Source of the DNA: a virus | Reading direction: 5' to 3' (one strand) | Length of the DNA stretch: 20,876 nt | Virus record (IMG/VR): IMGVR_UViG_3300024256_000066 | Coordinates: 1-20,876 of that record | Shown here: in pieces, positions 15,871 to 20,876 of the stretch | Position numbering within the stretch: the stretch's first letter is position 1 | How the letters are laid out: the number at the start of each line of letters is the position of its first letter | Position numbers and translations under genes: made by a program | Notes under the pieces: generated by a model | Seen by the model: only the letters and a program-made list of their open reading frames with translations | Databases searched by the model: none | Told to the model about the DNA's origin: nothing

Positions 15871-15906
15871 ATATAGATTTCACTTTTATAATCAATGGAG
15901 TAATAT

Positions 15907-16446
15907 ATGTTAGACACTAAAGCAATCAATAGGAAAATCGGTGGTATTAAAAAATCTACAACTACAATCCGTGCGAATGTGCAGGAAGTATTGTGCAACG
16001 TAGCAGGTCATGCCTACGAGTTCGGCGATGTAACAGGGTTCGACAAACTGTTAGCTGTATCAACGGGTCTTAGTAAGAGCCGTATCATTCGCTGGGTGCA
16101 TGAATATGGGTTCGCTCGTTATAACGAACAAACAGGCACGTTTAAAACCAACAAAAAGATGTTGAAAGAAACTATGTTTGGCAACGGTTCGTATACTGAC
16201 GGCTCAGGTACTGAAGTGGTTAAGTACTTAGTAGACGAGTCTGTCAATTGGTATGACATGACAGCAGGTGAAGCTTCAACTGACAAACCTCTTGACATCA
16301 CTCAGAGTTTAGTTGCACTTCGTAAGCGTATCGACAAAGCTACTGAGAAAGGTCAAGAGATTGTATCAGATGACTTTCATGTAGCAATGCGACTACTTGA
16401 AGACAAGATTGAGAGTCTGACTGAAGTTGAGATTAAAGTAGCTTAA
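15907..16446 (+). CDS. Conserved phage protein of unknown function, 179 aa
   Basis: The protein is soluble and mostly helical. It opens with MLDTKAINRKIGGIKKSTTT and a helix (IRANVQEVLCNVAGHAYEFG). A conserved patch, SKSRIIRWVHEYGFARYNEQ followed by TGTFKTNKK, lies near residues 56-82, followed by VVKYLVDESVNWYDM (about 104-118) and a C-terminal helical region. The LSKSRIIRWVHEYGFARY motif recurs in uncharacterised proteins of aquatic phages; I know no function. The GGAG site at 6-nt spacing is good. It is the first gene of the rightward block, preceded by palindromic leader elements and closed by two hairpins, so it forms its own short transcription unit. A regulatory or early role is possible on position alone. 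Confidence 0.78.
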   Translation: MLDTKAINRKIGGIKKSTTTIRANVQEVLCNVAGHAYEFGDVTGFDKLLAVSTGLSKSRIIRWVHEYGFARYNEQTGTFKTNKKMLKETMFGNGSYTDGSGTEVVKYLVDESVNWYDMTAGEASTDKPLDITQSLVALRKRIDKATEKGQEIVSDDFHVAMRLLEDKIESLTEVEIKVA

Positions 16447-16459
16447 TCCAAAGAATAAC

Positions 16460-16485
16460 TAAGTGGGCGAGAGGTTGCCCACTTA
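16460..16485. terminator. First of two hairpins after the 179-aa gene
   Basis: TAAGTGGGC (16460-16468) pairs perfectly with GCCCACTTA (16477-16485) around an 8-nt loop, 14 nt past the stop codon. It lacks a U-tract in plus orientation. On the minus strand it is followed by GTTATTCTTT. It may act in the leftward direction or protect the mRNA end. Confidence 0.5.
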
Positions 16486-16523
16486 AAACCATAGCGTATT
16501 CAATCGAGTATGCTATGGTTTTA
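16485..16523. terminator. Bidirectional rho-independent terminator
   Basis: AAAACCATAGC (16485-16495) pairs with GCTATGGTTTT (16512-16522). The interior continues with pairs up to a 4-nt loop (17 pairs including two G-T). The arms themselves supply A-runs and U-runs, so both directions end in TTTT. It ends the 15907-16446 unit and would also stop any leftward transcript coming through the GTCTTA repeat region. Confidence 0.75.
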
Positions 16524-16537
16524 TCCAATAAACCTAT

Positions 16538-16810
16538 TAAGACGCTCTTTTGCGTGTCTTATTGCGTGTCTTAATACAAAACGCTTTCGTAGCGGGGAAA
16601 AATAAGCCTATTAAGACAATAAGACAATAAGACATAATATAATAGAGAGAAGAAGTTTTAAAAAGTTAGAGAATAAAAAGTTCTAAAAGACAACCACCAT
16701 AGACTACTCCCGAGGGAACTTTCCGTCTCTCTCAGAAACCGTGTCTTATTGTCTTATTCGAGGAATATCAAGGACTTACGCGTGTCTTATTGTCTTAATA
16801 CAATGTCTTA
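16538..16810. repeat. Iteron-like array: eleven GTCTTA copies, both orientations
   Basis: GTCTTA lies at 16556, 16568, 16743, 16751, 16784, 16792 and 16805, and its complement TAAGAC at 16538, 16612, 16620 and 16628. Most copies extend to GTGTCTTATTG or GTCTTAATACAA. Spacing is 8 bp within the pairs or triplets at 16612, 16743 and 16784, 12 bp for 16556/16568 and 13 bp for 16792/16805. GCGTGTCTTATTG occurs identically at 16552 and 16780. The inner part (16610-16690) is strongly AT-rich. No gene is present from 16447 to 16934. Clustered short repeats with an AT-rich core are typical of iteron origins or of arrays for a cooperative repressor. The binding protein is unknown. Confidence 0.75.
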
Positions 16811-16853
16811 TTACAATCTTTGGATTAATACACTTTTTGCTGATACGCTCTCA

Positions 16854-16880
16854 TTAACATGACAGGTACTGTCATGTTAA
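16854..16880. promoter_or_regulatory. 27-bp perfect palindrome, probable operator
   Basis: TTAACATGACAG (16854-16865) and CTGTCATGTTAA (16869-16880) are exact inverted repeats around a 3-nt centre, 12 bp per arm. The plus side is followed only by a weak CTGTTTT, so a protein-binding operator is more likely than a terminator. It sits between the GTCTTA array and the gene at 16935 and covers the -10 of the minus-strand promoter. A half-site ACAGGT is also present in the palindrome at 15245-15260. Confidence 0.65.
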
Positions 16881-16902
16881 CCTCTGTTTTCCACCTTGTC
16901 AA
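16874..16902 (-). promoter_or_regulatory. Candidate minus-strand promoter reading into the repeat array
   Basis: The minus strand has a perfect TTGACA (16902-16897), a 17-nt spacer and TAACAT (16879-16874; 4 of 6). No minus-strand gene lies downstream before the bidirectional terminator at 16485-16523, so transcription would give an untranslated RNA of about 350-400 nt across the repeats. Boxes are seen; the transcript is inferred. Confidence 0.5.
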
Positions 16903-16934
16903 CCCCTTTTCCATAATAAATAGGAGTAATCCAA

Positions 16935-17135
16935 ATGTTCAAAAAGATAATCACCGACATAACAATCGGTACACTCATATCTATACCGTTTGCTTGGATA
17001 GTTCTAAACTTCGCGAGTGGTTGTGGCGACTACTATCTGAATAAGGACTTATCAGTTTATCAATCGGGCGAGTGTATCGCCATGCCGTGGGTATCAGAAA
17101 CTTTAACAATAGGAGAATACAATGCCGAAGATTAA
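16935..17135 (+). CDS. Small membrane protein or lipoprotein, 66 aa
   Basis: The peptide starts [20 protein letters not shown], followed by a hydrophobic stretch to residue 26 and ASGC at 27-30. That is a basic N-terminus, one membrane-spanning segment, and a cysteine placed like a lipobox cysteine, although the -3 residue is Ala rather than Leu. The rest (about 35 residues, with one further Cys) would be outside the membrane. The start has a GGAG site at 8-nt spacing. It is the first gene after the palindrome and overlaps the next gene by 14 nt. Small phage lipoproteins sometimes block superinfection, but there is no direct evidence for that here. Confidence 0.65.
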   Translation: MFKKIITDITIGTLISIPFAWIVLNFASGCGDYYLNKDLSVYQSGECIAMPWVSETLTIGEYNAED

Positions 17136-17463
17136 CAACAACCAAATGCGTGAGTTCACGACTCATCAGCGAACGTTCGAAACCAACAACGGTCATGCGT
17201 TTGCCAACAGAGATAACCGCAACCAAATGTATGTGGTGTATTCGTACGGGGAACACTTCCCGATGTATGCCTACGACAGCGACACGGAGCATTGGTTTGG
17301 TAACTCATCAAAATACTCGCCCACTACATCAAAGCACCAAAAAGCATCACGACCCGATACATCAAATGACCACCCTATCGCTTGGTTACCAACAGATGAG
17401 TTGGTATCCCTTGTAGCACTTGGCGGTTACGCACCATACTGTGCTGAGCGGTGTGCGAGTTAA
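17122..17463 (+). CDS. Small conserved phage protein of unknown function, 113 aa
   Basis: The sequence includes [47 protein letters not shown] and [17 protein letters not shown]. This order (a YSYGxHFPMY strand pair, then a SxKYSxTTSKHQ motif and a C-terminal W.xTDxL helix) recurs in uncharacterised proteins of many phages. Aromatic and histidine content suggests a compact beta-rich fold. The ATG has a GGAG site inside the upstream gene, so both are co-translated. No catalytic motif can be named. It likely belongs to the early or middle gene set, judging by position only. Confidence 0.7.
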   Translation: MPKINNNQMREFTTHQRTFETNNGHAFANRDNRNQMYVVYSYGEHFPMYAYDSDTEHWFGNSSKYSPTTSKHQKASRPDTSNDHPIAWLPTDELVSLVALGGYAPYCAERCAS

Positions 17464-17508
17464 CAGCACAAGCACAACCCCATAAGTAACACACCACCAA
17501 GTTAGACC

Positions 17509-17539
17509 GTCTTATTGTGGTATAGGCGACTGATGTCGC
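17509..17539 (+). promoter_or_regulatory. Lone GTCTTATTG site and hairpin before the ATPase operon
   Basis: In the 128-nt gap before the MoxR-type gene, GTCTTATTG (17509-17517) repeats the core of the array at 16538-16810. It is followed by a GCGAC/GTCGC hairpin (17526-17539). A TATATT box at 17555-17560 has no good -35. The shared motif suggests a common binding protein; this is inference. Confidence 0.4.
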
Positions 17540-17591
17540 AGGTCACCAACCGTATATATTTTTAATCTTATTTCAACCATGGAGGGCTAAC

Positions 17592-18608
17592 ATGCCATCA
17601 ATTAACCAAGTAGTAGACGTAGCGACATCAATCCTACGTAAATCACCATCAGCTGTACCGTTCTTTAAGGGAAAACCTGGAATGGGTAAGTCTGACGCTT
17701 GTCTGCAAGTGGGACACAACTTAGACATCAGAGACGAGCGTGTCCTAGTGGTACACGTTAACAACCACGACGTAGTGGACTTCACAGGTGTGCCATCAGT
17801 AACTGATGATGGTGTAACGATATTCAACCCGACCGAGATGTTCTACAACTTCAGAGAGGGAACGGGAGCGGGACTGATTGTCTTGGAAGAACTACCACAA
17901 TCAAGTACGCACCACCAAACGTGGGCTGCGGGGTTTATTCTAGAACGAAAGACACCCACGTTCAAATTAGACAAAGACGTGCGGTTCATCGTAACGGGTA
18001 ACAGAGTAGAGGACAAAGCGGGAGCGAAACAGATGCTAACCCACCTATCGAACCGTATGTATGAGTTCGAGATGGAAACATCGTTAGACGATTGGTGTGG
18101 TTGGGCGATGGAGCATAACGTTGACCCCCTAGGTATCGCGTTCATGAGGCTAAGACCGCAACTGTTGAACGACTTTGACCCTATGCGTTCGGTCAATCCA
18201 ACACAAAGAGCGTGGACTCAACTATTCACCGAAGTACCGAGAGAGTTACCAACAGACTTATATATGTATGCTTGTGAGGGTAAGGTTGGAGAAGGTGCGG
18301 CGGCGGAGTGGGTAGCGGCGAGGTCGCTAATGAGTAAGATGCCGAGTGTTGACGTAATCAGACTACACCCCGACAAAACAGAAGTACCCGATGAACCCGC
18401 AGTTAAGTACGCCGTAGCGACAGCACTCAGCATGACCGCTGAACCCGTGTCGTTCGGTAGAGATATGTTGTACATCGCTCGTATGCCTAAGGAGTTTCAG
18501 ATGGTGTACGTAACCGATGCCCTACGACTACACCCCGAGTTACAGCAGACGAAAGACTTTATTACTTGGGCTGTAGCTAACAAAGACATATTCATGGGAG
18601 GTGAGTAA
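17592..18608 (+). CDS. MoxR-type AAA+ ATPase, 338 aa
   Basis: Walker A is GKPGMGKS at residues 27-34. Walker B is GLIVLEEL at 94-101, with E99 in place of the usual Asp and catalytic E100 kept. Sensor 1 is RFIVTGN with N137, and LSNRMYEFE at 152-160 supplies the NR of the MoxR arginine region. The VDFTGVPSV segment near 62-70 and THHQTWAAGFILERK near 106-120 match the substrate-pore and helix-2-insert area of MoxR proteins. These hexameric ATPases act as chaperones together with a VWA-domain partner, as in RavA-ViaA, NorQ-NorD and CbbQ-CbbO. A candidate partner lies at 20332. A strong GGAGG ribosome site precedes the ATG. Function in the phage is unknown. Confidence 0.88.
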   Translation: MPSINQVVDVATSILRKSPSAVPFFKGKPGMGKSDACLQVGHNLDIRDERVLVVHVNNHDVVDFTGVPSVTDDGVTIFNPTEMFYNFREGTGAGLIVLEELPQSSTHHQTWAAGFILERKTPTFKLDKDVRFIVTGNRVEDKAGAKQMLTHLSNRMYEFEMETSLDDWCGWAMEHNVDPLGIAFMRLRPQLLNDFDPMRSVNPTQRAWTQLFTEVPRELPTDLYMYACEGKVGEGAAAEWVAARSLMSKMPSVDVIRLHPDKTEVPDEPAVKYAVATALSMTAEPVSFGRDMLYIARMPKEFQMVYVTDALRLHPELQQTKDFITWAVANKDIFMGGE

Positions 18609-18700
18609 TGAGCCTCAACTCAATCGTAAACATAGCAATTGGAGTAGCCATGGGAGTTATGGCTTTGTACGTATTAACCGTAATTTCTTTATACACATAG
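18608..18700 (+). CDS. 30-residue single-pass membrane peptide
   Basis: The ATG shares one base with the TAA of the ATPase gene (TAATG) and has an excellent site, GGAGGTGAG, 2-5 nt upstream inside that gene. The product is MSLNSIVNIAIGVAMGVMAL followed by YVLTVISLYT: four polar residues, then an uninterrupted hydrophobic segment of about 23. The stop TAG is followed at once by the AGGAGG site of the next gene, so the frame exactly fills the space between two co-transcribed genes. This makes translation likely despite the size. A membrane anchor or small regulator for the neighbouring complex is possible. No family is recognised. Confidence 0.6.
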   Translation: MSLNSIVNIAIGVAMGVMALYVLTVISLYT

Positions 18701-18710
18701 GAGGAACAGC

Positions 18711-19703
18711 ATGAACATGAATGACATATTGGCACAAGCCATAAACGAAGCCGTCGACCACGACTCATCGCCCACCATCGTTGAGCAAGTTGCCGTCGTT
18801 GATGAACCCCAGATACAAGTACCGCCGACGCGACCATCAGTAAGCGTTAAAGGCTTAGATGAGAAAGCAGTCCTAATCAGCGTGAAACGTCGCATGTACT
18901 CACCGTACAAACTAGACCAAGAGGAAAGTAAGAAGTACGGTGCGGGTAATGTGAATAAGCACCTATTTGAGGGGCGTAACAACAAAGTCAAGGAAACCAT
19001 CAGCAAATTCTCAGAGGTATATGTGTACGTGAAAGAGAACACAGTACCTTGGAGTACAGGTGTAGATATGTTGAACATAGACCACTACATGGAATTTACT
19101 CAAGGACTTAGACAGTTAGTTGACCAAGCGAACCAAGCAGTATGGGAGCTGTATAGCAAGTGGGACGACGAAGTTACCGCAGACCTAGACAGACTAGCAC
19201 AAATTGCAATAGCGAAAGGTAAGCCGAACTTAGCGAACCCTAGCGACTATCCATCAGCGGACGAGATGAGAACCAAGTTCAGCATCGACGTAAGATACAT
19301 GCCAGTTCCAACTACTGGTGACTTTAGAGTAGGCATCAGCGACGAGGACAAAGAGTCACTACAACAGCAGTTAGATGATGCGGGTAGTAACGCAACCAAG
19401 CATGTACTTGAGTCAATGATAACGCCAATGCGTAGGGCAATCGAGAAGTTAGCAGTACCGATAGGAAACGACGGTAGTGTGTTCCGCGATACCCTAATCG
19501 ACAACATGGTAGATGTAGCCGAGCGTATGAATAAGGTGAACATATCAGATGACCCAGCAATCCAAGCAAAGATTGATGACCTACGTAGCCTAGTTGGAAC
19601 GTACGCCAATAACAAAGACATGCTTAGAGATAGTCAGACTGTGCGTGAGAAAGCAGTTAGTCAGATAGACAGCCTAGTAAGTCAGATGGCTAACCTAGTA
19701 TGA
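18711..19703 (+). CDS. DUF3150-like protein, putative partner of the MoxR ATPase, 330 aa
   Basis: After an acidic, disordered first 40 residues the protein has VLISVKRRMYSPYKLDQEES (54-73), VYVKENTVPWSTG (104-116), then a long helical region and IGNDGSVFRDTLIDNMVDVA near 251-270. The C-terminus is helical with a repeated VSQxxxL(V) pattern. This arrangement resembles DUF3150-type proteins that are encoded between MoxR and VWA/DUF2201 genes in phages and plasmids. The assignment is from memory of the family. It has no enzyme motif and probably acts as a substrate or adaptor within the complex. It has a perfect AGGAGG site with 6-nt spacing and overlaps the next gene by 4 nt. Confidence 0.65.
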   Translation: MNMNDILAQAINEAVDHDSSPTIVEQVAVVDEPQIQVPPTRPSVSVKGLDEKAVLISVKRRMYSPYKLDQEESKKYGAGNVNKHLFEGRNNKVKETISKFSEVYVYVKENTVPWSTGVDMLNIDHYMEFTQGLRQLVDQANQAVWELYSKWDDEVTADLDRLAQIAIAKGKPNLANPSDYPSADEMRTKFSIDVRYMPVPTTGDFRVGISDEDKESLQQQLDDAGSNATKHVLESMITPMRRAIEKLAVPIGNDGSVFRDTLIDNMVDVAERMNKVNISDDPAIQAKIDDLRSLVGTYANNKDMLRDSQTVREKAVSQIDSLVSQMANLV

Positions 19704-19933
19704 GTATCCCAGAGAAGTTAGTGTGTGAACTGTGCGGGAGTTCCAACACATCTCGCGATGGGTATGCTAGATGGGATACCGACACACAAAAGTGGGAGGT
19801 CACCGATATGTCAGACTATACGTGGTGTAGTGCTTGTGACAATGAGATAACCGGTGAATGGTTACCGCTAGAACTTAAAGACATGGCGAAATTAGCAATC
19901 AAAAAGGAGAATGAAGATGGGATACCGAAGTGA
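19700..19933 (+). CDS. Small zinc-ribbon protein, 77 aa
   Basis: Two CxxC pairs, CELC at residues 9-12 and CSAC at 43-46, frame a beta-rich loop containing YARWDTDTQKWEVTDM. This is the common layout of tiny phage zinc-ribbon proteins whose function is unknown. The ATG overlaps the upstream TGA (ATGA). The C-terminus is a short charged helix. The end of the gene overlaps the start of the next by 17 nt. It could be a nucleic-acid-binding or protein-bridging accessory of the operon. Confidence 0.7.
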   Translation: MSIPEKLVCELCGSSNTSRDGYARWDTDTQKWEVTDMSDYTWCSACDNEITGEWLPLELKDMAKLAIKKENEDGIPK

Positions 19934-20321
19934 TGTAACAGTGCTTATCTACGGCGACACCAAGGACGTAGTAGCGTTCGTTGCCGGTGAGAAACTACAA
20001 GGAAAGCCAAAGAATAGTGATTTCCACCCGCTCAGTGAGCCGACGAACGAGACCCATGAGCGTAACACGTACACTTATGGCAAGCACGACGAGTTCACGA
20101 TGATGGAGTTCAATTGGTGGGACGTGAAGTGGTACGACAGCTATCCCGAGGTTGATTACTGGACAAACTTGGAGAGCGTGTGGGATGAAGCATTTCCACG
20201 ACTGAGTATGGAGGTTGCTCGTGTCGGAGAGTCAGTAGATGACAACGTGACAAGCTATTACGGTAGCGACCCACAGTATCACCTAAACATTAGTAGAGAG
20301 ATAACGAAAGACTTACCATAA
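19917..20321 (+). CDS. MGYRSDV-family phage protein of unknown function, 134 aa
   Basis: The start was set at ATG 19917 rather than 19911. The AGGAG site (19905-19909) is then 7 nt away, while 19911 would have a spacing of 1. The resulting N-terminus MGYRSDVTVLIYGD is the conserved opening of a widespread phage and plasmid family. Further conserved stretches are FNWWDVKWYDSYPEV (106 to 120 of the nucleotide-encoded order, mid-protein), SVWDEAF, EVARVGESVDD and a C-terminal YHLNISREI. The fold is probably alpha/beta with a central sheet. No function is known to me. It sits directly before the metallopeptidase gene (10-nt gap). Confidence 0.72.
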   Translation: MGYRSDVTVLIYGDTKDVVAFVAGEKLQGKPKNSDFHPLSEPTNETHERNTYTYGKHDEFTMMEFNWWDVKWYDSYPEVDYWTNLESVWDEAFPRLSMEVARVGESVDDNVTSYYGSDPQYHLNISREITKDLP

Positions 20322-20331
20322 AGGAGATACC

Positions 20332-20876
20332 ATGAGTAATGCAGTAACAGTTGAGGAAACTATAAACCAAGCAGAAGTAGAGCGTAAGGTTGGAAAAGCC
20401 AAGGCCTTACTTATTTTAGACCACCCGTTCTTCGGCACCGCTGTGTCTAAGCGACCGATACAGTATTCAGACGTAGTACCAACTGCCGGTATGTCAGCAA
20501 CGGGACAGATGGTAATCAACCCCGCGTTCGCCGAGAACCTAACAGTCAAGAACTTAATGTTCTTGATGGCACACGAAGCCATGCACTACATGTTGGCTCA
20601 TGCGTTAAGAAGACAGCACCGCGACCATCAAGCGTGGAACGTAGCGTGTGACAAAGTCATTAACGACACACTCATAGAAGCAAACGTTGGAGACTTTATT
20701 GATGGTGGCGTCACACTACATGACGCTAGGAACTACGCGTCAGAAGAACTATACGATGAAAACGACGACGACATGGGTAGCGGTGGCATCGGCAACGACA
20801 TCGGTGACCCCGTCGACGACAACGGTAAGCCTTTGGACGAGTCGCAGATGCACCAACTAGAAGCCCAAGCTAAGAT
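20332..20876 (+). CDS. Putative metallopeptidase/VWA protein (DUF2201-like), N-terminal part
   Basis: The frame runs from ATG behind AAGGAG (5-nt spacing) to the right edge, about 181 residues, without stop. Residues 22-30 (KAKALLILD) and HPFFGTAV open the domain. HEAMHYMLAH at 81-90 gives the HExxH zinc motif (H81, E82, H85), and WNVACDKVINDTLI at 102-115 matches the conserved third-ligand helix of the DUF2201 N-terminal domain. From about 144 it becomes acidic and low in complexity (ENDDDMGSGG), as is usual for the linker before the C-terminal VWA-like domain, which is beyond the window. Together with the MoxR-type ATPase it forms a likely chaperone-peptidase pair. Peptidase activity itself is predicted, not shown. 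Confidence 0.82.
   Translation, partial: MSNAVTVEETINQAEVERKVGKAKALLILDHPFFGTAVSKRPIQYSDVVPTAGMSATGQMVINPAFAENLTVKNLMFLMAHEAMHYMLAHALRRQHRDHQAWNVACDKVINDTLIEANVGDFIDGGVTLHDARNYASEELYDENDDDMGSGGIGNDIGDPVDDNGKPLDESQMHQLEAQAK

Larger units (their letters stand above)
15270..15906. other. Non-coding intergenic region between the two transcription arms
   Basis: No convincing gene was found in these 637 bases: open frames up to 72 codons lack ribosome sites and known motifs. The region separates the leftward structural genes from the rightward block. From left to right it holds G-rich direct repeats (15304-15420) with a GC-rich hairpin at 15399-15416, an AT-rich mixed stretch (15430-15650), an orphan AAGGAG at 15655-15660 without a start codon in range, a CCCCG/CGGGG hairpin (15663-15688) and two larger inverted-repeat structures. 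A strong plus-strand promoter could not be identified. A packaging site next to the small terminase and regulatory leaders for the rightward arm are the likeliest contents. Confidence 0.5.

Noticed and set aside
15694-15876. 60-codon plus-strand frame ahead of the 15907 gene
   Set aside because: It lacks a ribosome site and lies across inverted repeats that explain the sequence better. A shorter frame at 15761 (MKVAPLYQS...) also lacks a correctly spaced site.
15887-15892. Perfect TATAAT as a promoter -10 for the 15907 gene
   Set aside because: No -35 lies at a proper distance, and the start site would fall at the ribosome site, leaving no usable leader.
16599-16631. Short minus-strand frame (about 32 codons from ATG near 16636) within the repeats
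   Set aside because: It is made of the repeat words themselves and has no ribosome site.
16538-16810. CRISPR array
   Set aside because: The repeats are 6-13 bp, in both orientations and 8-13 bp apart, without uniform spacers.
16859-17044. 61-codon plus-strand frame over the palindrome
   Set aside because: It starts inside the 27-bp palindrome and overlaps the better-supported 66-aa gene in another frame.

Overview
The window reads as part of a tailed-phage (or prophage) genome. A packaging, head and tail-fibre cassette occupies positions 1-15240 and is read entirely on the minus strand. A second block from 15907 to the right edge is read on the plus strand. Genes are tightly packed, often overlap by 1-14 nt, and mostly carry strong AGGAG-type ribosome binding sites. 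No integrase, tRNA, rRNA, CRISPR array or insertion sequence was seen. The P22-like coat protein, large portal, separate scaffold and DUF6682-like connector suggest a podovirus-type virion. The host cannot be fixed from the sequence. TTGACA-type promoters and AGGAG sites point to an ordinary bacterial host.

In transcription order the minus block holds: a probable small terminase (14893-15231), the large terminase, the portal, a small helical protein, the scaffold and the major capsid protein followed by a strong hairpin terminator. Two head-tail connector-type proteins come next, then an internal promoter with a palindrome over its -10 box. After that lie a BppU-like tail protein, a 546-aa protein built on an 18-residue repeat, a 156-aa tail protein, an 880-aa LamG-containing fibre, an HNH-like free-standing nuclease gene wedged between fibre genes, a 336-aa fibre protein and a fibre-associated protein cut by the left edge.

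Two non-coding stretches stand out. The 15241-15906 gap separates the two arms. It carries the terminase promoter with a palindrome, G-rich direct repeats and several hairpins leading to the gene at 15907. The 16447-16934 gap holds two back-to-back hairpin terminators, eleven copies of GTCTTA in both orientations around an AT-rich core, and a 27-bp perfect palindrome overlapping a minus-strand promoter. This is the best candidate for a replication origin or master regulatory locus.

The plus block encodes a conserved phage protein of unknown role, a small membrane protein or lipoprotein and a small conserved protein. It then has a MoxR-type AAA+ ATPase, a 30-aa membrane peptide, a DUF3150-like partner, a zinc-ribbon protein, an MGYRSDV-family protein and the start of a DUF2201-type putative metallopeptidase whose family normally ends in a VWA-like domain. 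The ATPase and the putative VWA protein look like a phage version of the MoxR/VWA chaperone pair. Across the whole window the tetranucleotide GATC was found only four times by eye, all between 8.5 and 12.9 kb, a strong sign of selection against GATC sites.
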